DNA of 64,000 bases from Simplicispira hankyongi (GCF_003570885.1 NZ_QXJC01000011.1:40607-104606); one strand, 5' to 3'; shown: positions 36,323 through 51,464, numbered from the stretch's first letter. Numbers and translations are program-made. The notes: generated from the sequence alone by a model not told the origin.

Positions 36323-37315
36323 GTGAGTCTTCGCCTGGGGGAAATCGCCGAGGCCTTGGGTGCGCATCTTTATGGCGACGCGCAGTTAGGTATTGATCGG
36401 CTGGCTCCGCTTGAGACAGCGGGGCCAGACGCGCTGAGCTTTCTGAGCAATCCGCGTTACCAGCAACAGCTTGCCGCCTCCAAAGCCGCGTGCGTCATCG
36501 TGGCACCCGCCATGGCCGAGCTGGCGAAAGCGCGCGGTGCCTGTATCGTCGCGGACGACCCGTATGCCTGCTTTGCACGTGCGACCCAGCTATGGAAGCG
36601 ACATATCGGCCCTGCGCGGGTGGGCGGAATTCACCCAAGCGCCGTGGTCAGCCCGGACGCCGTGGTGCATCCCTCGGCCGCCATTGGACCCCTGTGCGTC
36701 ATCGAACGAGGTGCCGAGGTCGGCGCGGACACTGTGCTGCGCAGCCGAGTCACGCTGGGCGAGGATTGCCACATCGGCGCTCGCTGCATCGTCCACTCGG
36801 GCGTGGTGATTGGCGCCGACGGCTTTGGCTTTGCGCAGGAGCGAGGCGCCTGGACCAAGATCGAGCAGCTCGGCGCGGTGCGCATTGGCGACGATGTAGA
36901 GATCGGCGCCAACACCTGCATTGATCGCGGCGCCCTGGACGACACGGTGATTGAAGACGGCGTCAAGCTCGACAACCTGGTGCAGATCGGCCACAACGTG
37001 CATGTCGGACGCCACAGCGCCATGGCGGGCTGCGTGGGCGTTGCCGGCAGTGCGAAGATTGGCGCGCGCTGCACTTTTGGGGGCGGGGCCATCGTGCTGG
37101 GCCACCTGAGTGTGGCCGACGATGTCCACGTCTCGGCCGCTACGGTCGTGACGCATTCGATCCATCGGCCCGGCCACTACACTGGCATGTTCCCTATCGA
37201 TGACAATGCGCGCTGGGAAAAAAACGCCGCTACGCTCAAGCAGTTACACCGCTTGCGCGAGCGCATCAAGGCGCTGGAAAGCCGCCTGCAAGACAACACA
37301 CCCGAACGCCCATGA
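36323..37315 (+). CDS. lpxD: UDP-3-O-(3-hydroxyacyl)glucosamine N-acyltransferase
   Basis: The third step of lipid A synthesis, adding the N-linked hydroxyacyl chain. The 330-residue protein has an N-terminal uridine-binding domain ([12 protein letters not shown]) and a left-handed beta-helix of hexapeptide repeats (about 95-290), with the catalytic histidine in [10 protein letters not shown]. The start is GTG at 36323. Its end overlaps fabZ by four bases. Confidence 0.96.
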   Translation: MSLRLGEIAEALGAHLYGDAQLGIDRLAPLETAGPDALSFLSNPRYQQQLAASKAACVIVAPAMAELAKARGACIVADDPYACFARATQLWKRHIGPARVGGIHPSAVVSPDAVVHPSAAIGPLCVIERGAEVGADTVLRSRVTLGEDCHIGARCIVHSGVVIGADGFGFAQERGAWTKIEQLGAVRIGDDVEIGANTCIDRGALDDTVIEDGVKLDNLVQIGHNVHVGRHSAMAGCVGVAGSAKIGARCTFGGGAIVLGHLSVADDVHVSAATVVTHSIHRPGHYTGMFPIDDNARWEKNAATLKQLHRLRERIKALESRLQDNTPERP

Positions 37316-37752
37316 TGGACATCCACGCAATTCTCAAGCAACTCCCCCACCGCTACCCTTTTCTGCTGGTGGACCGGGTGCTCGAACTCGAGCGCAACAC
37401 GCGCATCAAGGCCGTCAAGAACGTCACCTTCAACGAGCCCTATTTCATGGGGCATTTTCCCGGGCATCCCGTGATGCCGGGTGTCTTGATTCTTGAGGCG
37501 CTCGCCCAGGCGGCCGGGCTTCTGGCATTCGACGCCATGGGCCAGGTGCCTGATGAAAACAATATTTACTACTTCGTCGGTATCGACGGCGCCCGTTTCA
37601 AGCGGCCCGTGGAGCCGGGCGACCAGCTGATGCTGGACATCACCATCGATCGCGTGCGTGGCGGTATCTGGAAGTTCAAGGGCATCGCCAGCGTCGGCGA
37701 CGAGGTTGCCTGCGAGGCGCAACTCATGTGCACCATGCGCGCCGTCGGCTAA
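37312..37752 (+). CDS. fabZ: 3-hydroxyacyl-ACP dehydratase FabZ
   Basis: Dehydrates 3-hydroxyacyl-ACP in fatty-acid elongation and so competes with LpxA/LpxD for the hydroxyacyl-ACP pool. It has 146 residues in a hot-dog fold, with [11 protein letters not shown] (about 11-21) and the active site [20 protein letters not shown] (about 46-65) with His and Glu. ATGATG at the start gives two possible initiation codons; the first overlaps the lpxD stop. Confidence 0.97.
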   Translation: MMDIHAILKQLPHRYPFLLVDRVLELERNTRIKAVKNVTFNEPYFMGHFPGHPVMPGVLILEALAQAAGLLAFDAMGQVPDENNIYYFVGIDGARFKRPVEPGDQLMLDITIDRVRGGIWKFKGIASVGDEVACEAQLMCTMRAVG

Positions 37753-37765
37753 AGAGAGGCGAGAA

Positions 37766-38554
37766 GTGGTCGCGGCGCGCATACACGCCACCGCCGTCAT
37801 TGATGCGGCGGCGCAGATTGATTCCTCTGTCGAGGTGGGCCCTTACGCCGTGATTGGCCCGCATGTGTCCATCGGTGCTGGCAGCACGGTGGGGGCACAC
37901 TGCGTGATCGAAGGGCGCACCACGATTGGCGCCGACAACCGCATCTTCCAGTTTGCTTCCCTGGGCGCGGTGCCGCAGGACAAGAAATACGCTGGCGAGC
38001 CGACCGAACTTGTCATCGGCGACCGCAATGTGATCCGCGAGTTCTGCACCTTCAACATCGGTGTGCCGGGGGCAGGTGGCATCACGCGCGTGGGCAGCGA
38101 CAACTGGATCATGGCGTATACGCACATCGCGCACGACTGCCGCGTTGACAACCACACCACGCTGGCCAATAACACCACGCTGGCCGGTCATGTTCACCTT
38201 GCCGACTGGGTCACGATCGGCGGACTCACCGGCATTCATCAGTTTGTCTCGATCGGCGCCCACGCAATGGTTGGCTTTGCCAGCGCCGTGTCGCAAGATG
38301 TGCCCCCCTTCATGCTGGTCGACGGCAATCCGCTGGCCGTGCGCGGCCTCAACATCGTCGGCCTGCGCCGCCGCGGCTTTTCGACAGCGCGCGTGCGGGT
38401 CATCAAGCAGATGCACCGTCTGCTCTACCGCCAGGGCCTGACGCTGGCCGCAGCGCGCGCGGCGATTGCAGAACTGCCGGCCGAGGACGCGCAGCAGGAC
38501 GTGGCGATGATGCTCGACCTGCTGGATGCGTCGTCGCGCGGCATCGTGCGCTGA
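37766..38554 (+). CDS. lpxA: UDP-N-acetylglucosamine acyltransferase
   Basis: The first step of lipid A synthesis. GTG at 37766 gives 262 residues, the standard length, after an AGAGAGGCGAG purine-rich site; the frame runs on upstream inside fabZ without similarity. The hexapeptide left-handed helix covers about residues 1-190, with the catalytic histidine in HIAHDCRV (about 121-128), and a helical C-terminal domain follows. It is 13 bases after fabZ and directly abuts lpxB. Confidence 0.96.
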   Translation: MVAARIHATAVIDAAAQIDSSVEVGPYAVIGPHVSIGAGSTVGAHCVIEGRTTIGADNRIFQFASLGAVPQDKKYAGEPTELVIGDRNVIREFCTFNIGVPGAGGITRVGSDNWIMAYTHIAHDCRVDNHTTLANNTTLAGHVHLADWVTIGGLTGIHQFVSIGAHAMVGFASAVSQDVPPFMLVDGNPLAVRGLNIVGLRRRGFSTARVRVIKQMHRLLYRQGLTLAAARAAIAELPAEDAQQDVAMMLDLLDASSRGIVR

Positions 38555-39715
38555 ATGATGCCGTCGCAACCGCGCATCGCCATGGTGGCGGGCGAAGCCT
38601 CTGGTGACCTTCTGGCCAGCCTGCTGCTGGGCGGTATGCGGGGTTTGTGGCCGGATTTGCAGGCCTTTGGCATCGGCGGGCCGCAAATGGCGTCGCAAGG
38701 CTTTGATGCGTGGTGGCCGAGCGACCGGCTTGCCGTGCATGGCTACAGCGTCGAGCTGCTGCGGCGTTTGGTGGAACTGGTGCGCATCCGGCACCAGTTG
38801 CGCGCGCGGCTGCTGGCTGCGCCGCCCTCGGTCTTCATCGGCGTGGATGCCCCCGATTTCAATCTGGCGCTGGAGACTGATCTGCGCGCCGCCGGCACGC
38901 GCACGGTGCATTTTGTCTGTCCGTCCATCTGGGCCTGGCGTGCCGATCGGGTGGAGAAAATCCGCCGCGCTGCCGACCACGTGCTGTGCATTTTCCCATT
39001 TGAACCGGCATTGCTCGCGAAGCACGGCATTGCGGCGACCTACGTGGGCCACCCACTCGCTGCCGTGATTCCACGCGAGCCCGACCGCGCTGCGGCGCGC
39101 GCACGGCTCGGCTTGCCGCAGGAGGGGCCGGTGCTGGCCATTCTGCCCGGCAGCCGCAGTGCCGAGGTGCAGTACATCACTCCAGCCTTTTTCAAGGCCG
39201 CAGCGCTTATCCGAAAAGCGCTTCCAGCTATCAAAATGATAGTTCCCGCGGTGCCGGCGCTGCAGGAACGCATCACCGCCTGCGCGCGCGACTGCGGCAT
39301 GCAGGACGCGCTGCAGATCGTCACGGGACAGTCGCATACGGTATTGGCGGCTTGCGATGTCACGCTGATTGCCAGCGGCACCGCCACGCTGGAGGCCGCG
39401 CTCTTCAAGCGCCCCATGGTCATCGGCTACCGCATGCACCCGGTGAGCTGGCGCCTGATGCGCCGCCGCCAGCTCCAGCCCTGGGTGGGCCTGCCCAACA
39501 TCCTGTGCCAGGATTTTGTCGTGCCCGAGCTGATCCAGGACGCGGCGACGCCCGAGGCGTTGGCTGCTGCGGTGCTGGAGTGGTTGGCTGCTTGCCAGTC
39601 CCGATCTGACCGTGTCACGGCGCTGCAAAAGCGCTTTGCCGCATTGCACGACATACTCGCGCGCAATACCTCTGAACTGGCCTCGGATGCGATCCGCCAA
39701 ATCATTGAAGCCTGA
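38555..39715 (+). CDS. lpxB: Lipid-A-disaccharide synthase
   Basis: Joins UDP-diacylglucosamine and lipid X to form the lipid A disaccharide at the inner membrane face; GT19 family. It has 386 residues with [11 protein letters not shown] (about 9-19), [17 protein letters not shown] (about 119-135), [10 protein letters not shown] and the donor-site [11 protein letters not shown] (about 275-285). The start follows the lpxA stop without a gap; a second ATG comes immediately after. Codons for about residues 216-229 coincide with a palindromic repeat copy (39201-39242), yet the alignment I can make by eye to E. coli LpxB shows no extra residues there. Confidence 0.96.
   Translation: MMPSQPRIAMVAGEASGDLLASLLLGGMRGLWPDLQAFGIGGPQMASQGFDAWWPSDRLAVHGYSVELLRRLVELVRIRHQLRARLLAAPPSVFIGVDAPDFNLALETDLRAAGTRTVHFVCPSIWAWRADRVEKIRRAADHVLCIFPFEPALLAKHGIAATYVGHPLAAVIPREPDRAAARARLGLPQEGPVLAILPGSRSAEVQYITPAFFKAAALIRKALPAIKMIVPAVPALQERITACARDCGMQDALQIVTGQSHTVLAACDVTLIASGTATLEAALFKRPMVIGYRMHPVSWRLMRRRQLQPWVGLPNILCQDFVVPELIQDAATPEALAAAVLEWLAACQSRSDRVTALQKRFAALHDILARNTSELASDAIRQIIEA
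39201..39242 (+). repeat. Palindromic repeat copy 8, inside lpxB
   Basis: CAGCGCTTATCC then GAAAAGCGCTTCCAGC and the short hairpin CTATCAAAATGATAG match the intergenic family in order and spacing. It is read in frame as [14 protein letters not shown]. The same frame and a similar peptide occur in copy 9. Confidence 0.7.
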
Positions 39716-40325
39716 ACAAGGCCACCTTCCCTGGCATGGTCCGGTTCTGACGGCCGGCGTGGATGAGGCTGGGCGCGGGCCTCTGGCGGGCCCCGTCGTG
39801 GCAGCGGCGGTGATCCTGGACGAGCGCCAGCCCATCGCCGGGCTGAACGATTCCAAAAAACTCTCGCCGGCGCGGCGTGAAGCCCTGTTCGAGCAGATTC
39901 GCGCCCGCGCCCTGTGTTTTGCCATTGCCGAGGCCAGCGTCGAGGAGATCGACCGGCTCAACATCCTGCAAGCGACCCTGCTGGCCATGCAGCGCGCCGT
40001 GGCCGGCCTGCGCCTGCGCCCGGGCCTGGTGCTGGTGGATGGCAACCGCTTGCCGGTGCTCGATTGCGCGGCCGAGGCGATAGTGGGGGGCGATGCGCTG
40101 GTTCCATCCATCTCTGCCGCGTCCATCCTGGCCAAGGTGTACCGCGACCGCTGGTGCGTCCAGGTGGATGCGCAGTACCCGCAATACGGCTTTGCTGGCC
40201 ACAAGGGCTATGGCACGGCGGCGCACATGGACGCCTTGCGAGCCCACGGCGCTTGCCCGCTGCACCGACGCTCGTTTGCACCCGTGGCCTTGCATTGGCG
40301 CGCCCCTGGGGAGCCAGCGCCATGA
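39687..40325 (+). CDS. rnhB: Ribonuclease HII
   Basis: Removes RNA from RNA-DNA hybrids and misincorporated ribonucleotides. The 212 residues have the first active-site acids in [15 protein letters not shown] (about 16-30), the NDSKKLSP segment, a third acid in [10 protein letters not shown], and [11 protein letters not shown] with the fourth. ATG at 39687 overlaps the lpxB end by 29 bases; a GTG further up at 39612 is less likely. Its stop overlaps the next start by four bases. Confidence 0.94.
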   Translation: MRSAKSLKPEQGHLPWHGPVLTAGVDEAGRGPLAGPVVAAAVILDERQPIAGLNDSKKLSPARREALFEQIRARALCFAIAEASVEEIDRLNILQATLLAMQRAVAGLRLRPGLVLVDGNRLPVLDCAAEAIVGGDALVPSISAASILAKVYRDRWCVQVDAQYPQYGFAGHKGYGTAAHMDALRAHGACPLHRRSFAPVALHWRAPGEPAP

Positions 40326-41095
40326 CAGCGCCGCAGGTGGTGCACATCAGCTCACGCGATAACCCGCTCGTCAAGGACCTGCGGCGCCTGGCGCAAGACA
40401 GTACGCAGTACCGCAAGCAGGGGCGCGTGTGGATCGAGGGCGAACACTTGTGCGAGGCGGCGCGCCAGCAGGGCCGCGCACCTGCCATCGCGGTTTTTTC
40501 CGAGTCTTTTTGGCCTCTGGCGCATATGGATAAAGCGCCTTCAGCTATTAAAGTCATAGTACTTCCAGATGCTTTGTTTGCTAGCATCAGTGCGTTGGAG
40601 TCGCCAGCCGGCATGGGCTACGTGCTGGATCTTCCGGTCGCCGCGCAGCCCGATCCGCAGGCGCCCACGGTGGTGCTCGACCGCGTGCAGGACGCCGGCA
40701 ACGTCGGCTCTATCCTGCGCAGCAGCGCGGCGTTCGGTTTTCGCCAGGTGCTGGCCTTGAAGGGCAGTGCGGCCCTGTGGTCAGCCAAGGTGCTGCGTGC
40801 TGGTATGGGGGCGCATTTTGGGCTCACTCTGGTCGAAGGTCTGGAGAGCGAGGATCTGGCTGCGTTGCAGGTGCCGCTTTTGGTGACGCATGTGCATGAG
40901 GGCGATTTTTTGCACCGGGCAGCGCTTCCCTGGCCTTGCGCCTGGGTGTTTGGGCACGAAGGGCAAGGGGTTGCACCCGGTATTGAGGCGCACGCTACGC
41001 AGCGCATTCGGATTGCACAACCAGGCGGTGAAGAATCCCTCAACGTGGCAGCCGCTGCCGCCATCTGTCTGCACGCCAGCGGCTGCATGCGCTGA
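40322..41095 (+). CDS. SpoU/TrmH-family RNA 2-prime-O-methyltransferase
   Basis: A 257-residue SPOUT methyltransferase of the rRNA/tRNA 2-prime-O type. A substrate-binding N-terminal part (about 1-95) precedes motif 1 [20 protein letters not shown] (about 121-140), motif 2 VFGHEGQGV (about 207-215) and motif 3 [18 protein letters not shown] (about 229-246), which form the S-adenosylmethionine knot. The target nucleotide cannot be told. It overlaps rnhB by four bases. Residues about 64-80 ([17 protein letters not shown]) are encoded by a palindromic repeat copy. Confidence 0.92.
   Translation: MTAPQVVHISSRDNPLVKDLRRLAQDSTQYRKQGRVWIEGEHLCEAARQQGRAPAIAVFSESFWPLAHMDKAPSAIKVIVLPDALFASISALESPAGMGYVLDLPVAAQPDPQAPTVVLDRVQDAGNVGSILRSSAAFGFRQVLALKGSAALWSAKVLRAGMGAHFGLTLVEGLESEDLAALQVPLLVTHVHEGDFLHRAALPWPCAWVFGHEGQGVAPGIEAHATQRIRIAQPGGEESLNVAAAAAICLHASGCMR
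40512..40559 (+). repeat. Palindromic repeat copy 9, inside the RNA methyltransferase gene
   Basis: GGCCTCTGGCGCATATGG, ATAAAGCGCCTTCAGC and CTATTAAAGTCATAG correspond to the GGC-TCTAGCGCTTAT / ATAAGCGCTA-AGC / CTAT-ATAG order of the family. It is translated without a stop as [15 protein letters not shown]. Confidence 0.7.
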
Positions 41096-41147
41096 GCCTG
41101 GAAGCACCCAAGGCGGATCGGGATCGGGGTCTCGCGCGGTCCGTCGC

Positions 41148-41176
41148 CTGCATGAGCAGGCGCCTGCGGCTACAAT
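41148..41176 (+). promoter_or_regulatory. Probable sigma-70 promoter of carA
   Basis: CTGCAT (41148-41153), a 17-base spacer, and TACAAT (41171-41176). It gives a leader of about 120 bases in the 211-base gap before carA. No attenuator or riboswitch was recognised in the leader. Confidence 0.55.
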
Positions 41177-41306
41177 CGGGGGCTTTTCTCGCAACAGCGT
41201 CGCCCGACCGCACCCAAAGCAATAAACTATCCGAGAGCCGCCATCCACGCATGCCATGCGGGATTGTGCGCAGGCGCCGGGCGACCGTAACCATCCGGAG
41301 AACCCA

Positions 41307-42509
41307 GTGCTTTTGTCTCTCAAGGGAAGTTTCCCGCCCGCCATCCTGGCGCTTGCAGACGGCACGGTCTTTATCGGCAATTCGATTGGAGCCCCCGGCT
41401 CCACCGTCGGCGAGGTGGTGTTCAACACCTCCATGACCGGCTACCAGGAAATCCTCACCGACCCGAGTTACTGCCAGCAGATCGTGACCCTCACGGTCTC
41501 GCATGTGGGCAACTACGGCGCCAATGCTGAGGATGTCGAAGCCGCGAGGATTCATGCCGCTGGCCTGATCATCAAAGACCTGTCCGCTGTCGTCAGCAAC
41601 TTTCGCAGTACCGAAAGCCTCTCGTGCTACCTCAAGCGCGCGAACACGGTGGGTATTGCCAACATCGACACGCGTGCGCTCACCCGGCGGCTGCGCAGTA
41701 CGGGCGCGCAAAACGGTGCCATTCTGGCGTTGGCGCCCGGCCAGGAAGTCACCCAGGCGCTGCGGGACGAGGCGGTGGCGCAAGCCCGTGCTGCGGCTTC
41801 CATGACCGGTCTGGATCTGGCCAAGGTGGTTTCCACGCCAACCCGCTACGAGTGGAGCCAGACCGAATGGCAACTGGGCGCCGGCTATGGCGAGCAGCAG
41901 GCACCGCAATTCCACGTGGTGGCCTACGATTTTGGGGTCAAGTACAACATCCTGCGCATGCTTGCCGCGCGCGGCTGCCGCGTCACCGTCGTACCGGCGC
42001 AGACCACGGCTGCCGAGGCCTTCGCGCTGGCACCCGACGGCGTGTTCCTCTCCAATGGCCCGGGCGACCCGCAGCCCTGCGACTACGCCATTGCCGCCAC
42101 CCGCGAGATCATTGACTCCGGCATGCCAGTTTTCGGCATCTGCCTGGGGCACCAGATCATGGCGTTGGCGGCGGGTGCCAGCTCGTTCAAGATGGCGCAT
42201 GGCCACCACGGCGGCAACCATCCCGTGAAAGACCTGGATACCGGGCGCGTGAGCATCACCAGCCAGAACCATGGTTTTGCCGTGAAAACAGAGAGCCTGC
42301 CGGCGCACCTGCGCGCCACGCACGTGAGCCTGTTCGACGGTACCTTGCAGGGCCTGGCCTACCGGAACAAGCCGGCCTTCAGCTTTCAGGGCCACCCTGA
42401 AGCCTCGCCTGGGCCGCACGACATCGCCGGCCTGTTCGACCGCTTTGTCGATGCCATGCACGATGCCCGAGTTGCTGCCGGTTCGACAACTGGAGCCGTG
42501 GCGGCATGA
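41307..42509 (+). CDS. carA: Carbamoyl-phosphate synthase small (glutaminase) subunit
   Basis: Releases ammonia from glutamine for CarB, feeding arginine and pyrimidine synthesis. The 400-residue protein has an N-terminal CPSase domain ([31 protein letters not shown]) and a C-terminal class I amidotransferase with the nucleophile in [10 protein letters not shown] (about 273-282) and His/Glu in [13 protein letters not shown]. The start is GTG at 41307 with CGGAG upstream. The stop overlaps the next ORF by four bases. Confidence 0.97.
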   Translation: MLLSLKGSFPPAILALADGTVFIGNSIGAPGSTVGEVVFNTSMTGYQEILTDPSYCQQIVTLTVSHVGNYGANAEDVEAARIHAAGLIIKDLSAVVSNFRSTESLSCYLKRANTVGIANIDTRALTRRLRSTGAQNGAILALAPGQEVTQALRDEAVAQARAAASMTGLDLAKVVSTPTRYEWSQTEWQLGAGYGEQQAPQFHVVAYDFGVKYNILRMLAARGCRVTVVPAQTTAAEAFALAPDGVFLSNGPGDPQPCDYAIAATREIIDSGMPVFGICLGHQIMALAAGASSFKMAHGHHGGNHPVKDLDTGRVSITSQNHGFAVKTESLPAHLRATHVSLFDGTLQGLAYRNKPAFSFQGHPEASPGPHDIAGLFDRFVDAMHDARVAAGSTTGAVAA

Positions 42510-42901
42510 AGCTGTTCAGTTTTCCTGCGGCGGCGCTTGAAAAGGCCATCCACAAACGCGTGCTCAGCCTGCCACCGCCGCACCGTGAATGGTTTGCCGA
42601 GCGCTGGCAGCAAAAACCCTACAAGAAGGCGTTCATTGAACACAAGGCCATGCCGCTGGTCACGCTGGTGGCCAAAGGCAAGACCTGGGACGACGCCACC
42701 TTCGCCGAGGCGCTGCAGGAGTGGGACGCCACCTTCTATGAAGCCGAGACCGAAGTGCTGAGCCCACTCGTTCAGGGCGACGGCCTGCTGCAGCTGATGC
42801 AGAAAAACCTGCCCGCCGAGCGCGCCACGCAGCTCCTGGAAAAGCTCCAGCAGCGCCGCGCCGCGGCCGGGCCCGATGCCCCAGGCGCATCCAACGACTG
42901 A
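42506..42901 (+). CDS. Unrecognised small protein encoded between carA and carB
   Basis: A 131-residue ORF starting in the carA stop codon (ATGA overlap) and ending 9 bases before carB. No family was recognised. It is soluble, has no signal peptide, and is rich in Ala, Glu, Leu, Gln, Trp and Lys; secondary structure appears mostly helical. Notable segments are [17 protein letters not shown] (about 27-43) and [19 protein letters not shown] (about 73-91); a Gln/Arg-rich helix ends in a Pro/Gly/Ala tail. Position and tight overlaps argue that it is translated with CarA and CarB. A role in assembly or regulation of the synthase is only a guess from location. Confidence 0.75.
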   Translation: MKLFSFPAAALEKAIHKRVLSLPPPHREWFAERWQQKPYKKAFIEHKAMPLVTLVAKGKTWDDATFAEALQEWDATFYEAETEVLSPLVQGDGLLQLMQKNLPAERATQLLEKLQQRRAAAGPDAPGASND

Positions 42902-42910
42902 TTGCACCCC

Positions 42911-46156
<3,246 letters not shown>

Positions 46157-46157
46157 G

Positions 46158-46171
46158 GCCCCCCGGGGGGC
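46158..46171. terminator. GC palindrome just after carB
   Basis: GCCCCCCGGGGGGC follows the carB stop codon directly and can fold with a 4-base loop; the sequence after it (TTCTTTC) is only partly T. A weak terminator or 3-prime stabiliser. Confidence 0.45.
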
Positions 46172-46215
46172 TTCTTTCGAGAACGCAAACACGGCATAAT
46201 CAGCGCCAGATCAAC

Positions 46216-46248
46216 ACCGCCGCGCGGCAACGTGCGGCGGTTTGCTTT
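46216..46248 (+). terminator. Probable terminator before greA
   Basis: ACCGCCGC and GCGGCGGT make an 8-bp stem with a 10-base loop, followed by TTGCTTTT. It lies between carB and greA and would separate their transcripts. Confidence 0.6.
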
Positions 46249-46337
46249 TGGGGCATGCCACACCACCTTCTGGCTGTGCATGCGTAGACAAGCCGCGCTT
46301 TTCTGCGGCACACCACCACCAACGGAGACGTCGGGCC

Positions 46338-46814
46338 ATGGCCACTCTTCCCATTACCAAACGCGGCGCCGAGAAACTCAAGGCCGAACTGCATAGACTC
46401 AAAACGGTGGATCGTCCCGCTGTTATCGCCGCCATTGCCGAGGCTCGCGCCCAGGGCGATTTGAGCGAAAACGCCGAATACGACGCCGCCAAGGACCGCC
46501 AGGGCTTCATTGAAGGGCGCATCCAGGAAATTGAAGGCAAGCTCTCGGCGGCTCAGATCATCGATCCGAGCACCCTTGATGCTGAAGGGCGGGTGGTGTT
46601 TGGCGCCACGGTCAAGCTGGAGGAAGAAGACACGGGCGAAGCCGTTACCTACCAGATCGTGGGAGAAGACGAGGCCGACCTCAAGCAAGGGCTGATCAAC
46701 ATTGGCAGCCCGATTGCACGTGCCTTGATTGGCAAGGTCGAAGGCGATACCGCCGAAGTGCAGGCACCAGGTGGCGTGCGCCACTACGAAATCGTGGCAG
46801 TCAGCTACGCCTGA
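46338..46814 (+). CDS. greA: Transcription elongation factor GreA
   Basis: Rescues backtracked RNA polymerase by stimulating transcript cleavage. The 158-residue protein has an N-terminal antiparallel coiled coil with the acidic tip in [16 protein letters not shown] (about 41-56) and a C-terminal FKBP-like domain. The start at 46338 has GGAGACG upstream; 32 open codons further up are not GreA-like. Confidence 0.97.
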   Translation: MATLPITKRGAEKLKAELHRLKTVDRPAVIAAIAEARAQGDLSENAEYDAAKDRQGFIEGRIQEIEGKLSAAQIIDPSTLDAEGRVVFGATVKLEEEDTGEAVTYQIVGEDEADLKQGLINIGSPIARALIGKVEGDTAEVQAPGGVRHYEIVAVSYA

Positions 46815-46935
46815 TGAGGCGACAACCCCCTAGTAGGCACCGCCAGTGCGGCAAAGTAGCCTTTGCACGGCGGCCGCTGGCGTGGGTTGCGCCAGTGCCG
46901 CGGGCTGCGCACGGCGCAAGCGATAGGGTGCGCAC

Positions 46936-47364
46936 ATGAGTCCCCTGCGCCAGCGCTTTCCTGTCCTCCTCGCCGCCTTGTGGTGGGGGAGCCTGACCAC
47001 GCTTGGCGCGCTGGTCGTTCCCATGCTGTTCGTCCACCTGGCGACCCCAGCCATGGCGGGCAATATGGCGGCGCGCTTGTTTGCTGCGCAGACCTGGGTG
47101 TCCGTTGGCTGTGGCCTGCTTCTGCTCCTGATCTCAAGGCCAAGAGGGGAGGTAGCGCAATACCCATGGGCGCGCGCAGCTATGGTTTTCATACTGGCGG
47201 GCATGCTGCTCGCTGTGCTGGTGCAGTTTGGTGTGGCGCCGCGCATCGAGGCGCGGCAAAACCTGCGCCTGTGGCACGGCGTGGGCTCCGCAATGTTTGG
47301 CCTGCAGTGGTTGTGTGCGCTGGCCGTGCTGTGGTGTACGGCAGATAAGCGACCATTCCCCTGA
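46936..47364 (+). CDS. DUF4149-type small membrane protein
   Basis: 142 residues with four predicted membrane helices (about 10-32, 47-67, 81-100, 112-134) and the family's conserved early segment WWGSLTTLGALVVPMLF. The function of the family is unknown; in betaproteobacteria it commonly lies near greA and yhbY, as here. It is convergent with the glycosyltransferase-like gene over a 56-base gap. Confidence 0.8.
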   Translation: MSPLRQRFPVLLAALWWGSLTTLGALVVPMLFVHLATPAMAGNMAARLFAAQTWVSVGCGLLLLLISRPRGEVAQYPWARAAMVFILAGMLLAVLVQFGVAPRIEARQNLRLWHGVGSAMFGLQWLCALAVLWCTADKRPFP

Positions 47365-47420
47365 GCCGCTTGCGCGGCGTTCGCTGGTAGAGACACGAGT
47401 CGACTGCCGCCGCGCCGATG

Positions 47421-48167
47421 CTACTCGTGCCAGTGCTCGGCTACCCACGCAGCAGGGCGAATAAAACGAAAACGTCGGTTGCGCCGCCCCGCCAATGCGT
47501 CGGGCGGGTTGCATTCGCCATGGAAGATCACGACGCGTGCGCCCTCTGGCACGAAGGGGAGGCGCCAGTAATTGGTCGGCCAGCGCGGAATGCAGTGGTA
47601 TTTGAAGCTCGGGCACCAGGTGTCGGGCCAGTAGGCGAGCTTGCCCTGGCGGTGCAGGAAATCCGACAGATACGCCTGCTCGTTGCGAAAGCGCCGCCGA
47701 ATTTCGTCGAAATGCGTGCGGAAGTAAGCGAGCACATCGGGATGGGCACCCAGCTCGAACCGGTACACCGACGAGTTGCCGGTGATGCGCCAGGGCCGCT
47801 TGTGGTCGTGGATGATGAGAAATTCACCCGGCTGGGTGAAAAAATCGTCCAGGCTGCCGGTGACCACCACGTCCACGTCCAGGAACAGCGCCGTGCCCTG
47901 CAAACCATGGAGATCGGCGGCGAAGGTGGCGAGCTTGTTCCAGCCACGCTCGGGAATACCAGCGGGCAGGTCCAGCGGTGGGATTGGCAGGCACTGCACT
48001 TCGCTGCGGATGCCTGCAGCATCGTCCGTCAGGCAGACAAAGTTGAAGTCTCCCCTCAGGTGCCGGCGTACCATGGCGTAGAGCCGGTTGACGTACTCGG
48101 GGCCGTATTTCGTGCCCCATTTCATGCAAATGACGTGGCGCGGGTGCGCCTGGCTGGCCTCACGCAT
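47421..48167 (-). CDS. Putative glycosyltransferase with DxD motif
   Basis: A 248-residue protein, no membrane helix. [20 protein letters not shown] (about 91-110) has the D97-x-D99 metal/nucleotide-sugar motif of GT-A enzymes. [20 protein letters not shown] near the N terminus and [11 protein letters not shown] near the C terminus are family-like, but the exact family and sugar were not identified. The start at 48167 is 5 bases after the yhbY stop codon, favouring coupled translation; an ATG at 48125 is the alternative. It is not near LPS glycosylation genes. Confidence 0.72.
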   Translation of the reverse strand: MREASQAHPRHVICMKWGTKYGPEYVNRLYAMVRRHLRGDFNFVCLTDDAAGIRSEVQCLPIPPLDLPAGIPERGWNKLATFAADLHGLQGTALFLDVDVVVTGSLDDFFTQPGEFLIIHDHKRPWRITGNSSVYRFELGAHPDVLAYFRTHFDEIRRRFRNEQAYLSDFLHRQGKLAYWPDTWCPSFKYHCIPRWPTNYWRLPFVPEGARVVIFHGECNPPDALAGRRNRRFRFIRPAAWVAEHWHE

Positions 48168-48172
48168 CGCCG

Positions 48173-48649
48173 TCAAGGGGCCTGGCGTTTCTTGATCGAG
48201 ATGGGCCTGGGTTTCTTGGCGCGCTTGACCTGGCCGCCTGGCGTCAGCCGCTGGTTGCCCAGCACGCGCAACTGCTTGATCTCTGGGCGTTGGCCGCCGC
48301 GCTTGCTGTACTTGAGCACCTTGACATCGCGCGGGCCGGGCATGCGGTCCTCGTCGGGAGTTTTGAGCTTCTCGGGCTGGGGGCGCCACAGCACCAGGAG
48401 CTTGCCAATGTGCTGGATGGGTGCGGCATTCAGTTCTGCAGCGAGTTCCTGGTACATCAGTTCGCGCGCCGCGCGGTCGTCACTGAAGACGCGGATCTTG
48501 ATCAGGCCATGCGCGTCGAGCGCGGCTTCGATTTCCTTGCGCACTGCGGGCGTCAGGCCATCGCCGCCTACCATGACCACAGGGTTCAGGTGGTGCGCCT
48601 GGGCGCGCAATTCGCGGCGCTCGGCCGAGTGGAGTTCTATTTGGGGCAT
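48173..48649 (-). CDS. yhbY: YhbY/CRS1-type RNA-binding protein
   Basis: A small RNA-binding protein (CRM domain, about residues 1-97) associated with the pre-50S ribosome. It begins [26 protein letters not shown] with the GGDGLTPAV loop, and a basic C-terminal extension of about 60 residues follows ([15 protein letters not shown]). At 158 residues it is longer than the usual 95-100. It is divergent from rlmE over a 108-base gap, the conserved arrangement of this chromosomal neighbourhood. Confidence 0.9.
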   Translation of the reverse strand: MPQIELHSAERRELRAQAHHLNPVVMVGGDGLTPAVRKEIEAALDAHGLIKIRVFSDDRAARELMYQELAAELNAAPIQHIGKLLVLWRPQPEKLKTPDEDRMPGPRDVKVLKYSKRGGQRPEIKQLRVLGNQRLTPGGQVKRAKKPRPISIKKRQAP

Positions 48650-48757
48650 GGGCCGTATTATGTCTGCGGCCTGGTGCTGGGCGCGTTCACTGCGCTTGCG
48701 CGACATATGCGCCTGGTGCAATCGGCACGACCGATTGTCGAGCGACAATGGACTTCC

Positions 48758-49408
48758 ATGAAAGTCAAAACCCAAAGCAAGAAGGTCAACAAGGCTTGGC
48801 TGAACGACCACGTCAACGACACCTACGTGAAACTCGCTCAGCATGAGGGCTACCGCGCGCGCGCTGCCTACAAACTCAAGGAGATTGACGAGCAGTTTGG
48901 CCTGCTGCGCCCAGGCGCGGTGGTGGTCGATCTGGGCAGTGCGCCTGGGGCCTGGAGCCAGTATGTGCGCCGGCGCCTGGGAAGCAGCGGTGGTGGCCAA
49001 CTGGCGGGAACCATTCTGGCGCTCGACATACTGCCCATGGAACCTATCGAAGGCGTGCGCTTTCTGCAGGGGGATTTCCGCGAAGACGCGGTGCTGGCAC
49101 AACTGGAAGCCGCGCTTGAGGGGCGCAAGGTGGACCTGGTGGTCTCGGACATGGCGCCCAATCTCTCGGGCATTGCAGCAACCGATGGCGCGCGTATTTC
49201 GCTCTTGGTCGAGTTGGCACTTGACTTTGCCCGTGCCCATCTGCAGCCGCAAGGAGCGCTCGTGGCCAAGCTGTTTCACGGCCAGGGCTACGACGCGCTG
49301 GTGCAAGGCTTTCACGCGCAGTTTCGTGTGGTGAAAACCGTGAAACCCAAGGCCTCGCGCGACAAGTCTTCTGAAACCTTTCTGGTCGGGATAGGCCGCA
49401 AAGATTGA
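48758..49408 (+). CDS. rlmE: 23S rRNA (uridine-2-prime-O)-methyltransferase RlmE
   Basis: Methylates U2552 of 23S rRNA late in 50S assembly (FtsJ/RrmJ). The 216 residues have K39 in [12 protein letters not shown], the SAM motif [13 protein letters not shown] (about 56-68), [15 protein letters not shown] and a final glutamate in SSETFLVG, completing the K-D-K-E set. The start at 48758 is set by the family N terminus. It lies 118 bases before ftsH, as in E. coli. Confidence 0.96.
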   Translation: MKVKTQSKKVNKAWLNDHVNDTYVKLAQHEGYRARAAYKLKEIDEQFGLLRPGAVVVDLGSAPGAWSQYVRRRLGSSGGGQLAGTILALDILPMEPIEGVRFLQGDFREDAVLAQLEAALEGRKVDLVVSDMAPNLSGIAATDGARISLLVELALDFARAHLQPQGALVAKLFHGQGYDALVQGFHAQFRVVKTVKPKASRDKSSETFLVGIGRKD

Positions 49409-49460
49409 GAGACCGCACCGGCGCAATGGCCGGTTTCCTGACGGCGCAAGAGCGGCAGAC

Positions 49461-49488
49461 CTTGAAAGGCCTAAAATTGGCGCTATCT
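49461..49488 (+). promoter_or_regulatory. Candidate sigma-32 (heat-shock) promoter of ftsH
   Basis: CTTGAAA (49461-49467) matches the sigma-32 -35 consensus exactly. After a 13-base spacer CGCTATCT (49481-49488) matches five of the seven defined positions of the CCCCATNT -10. ftsH is under heat-shock control in E. coli. Sigma-70 use of TTGAAA is the alternative. Confidence 0.55.
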
Positions 49489-49526
49489 GGGTCAAACCAA
49501 CCCTGCCAATCCCTCTGGAGCCCCGC

Positions 49527-51446
<1,920 letters not shown>

Positions 51447-51464
51447 TGCAGGCATTCCTGCAAC

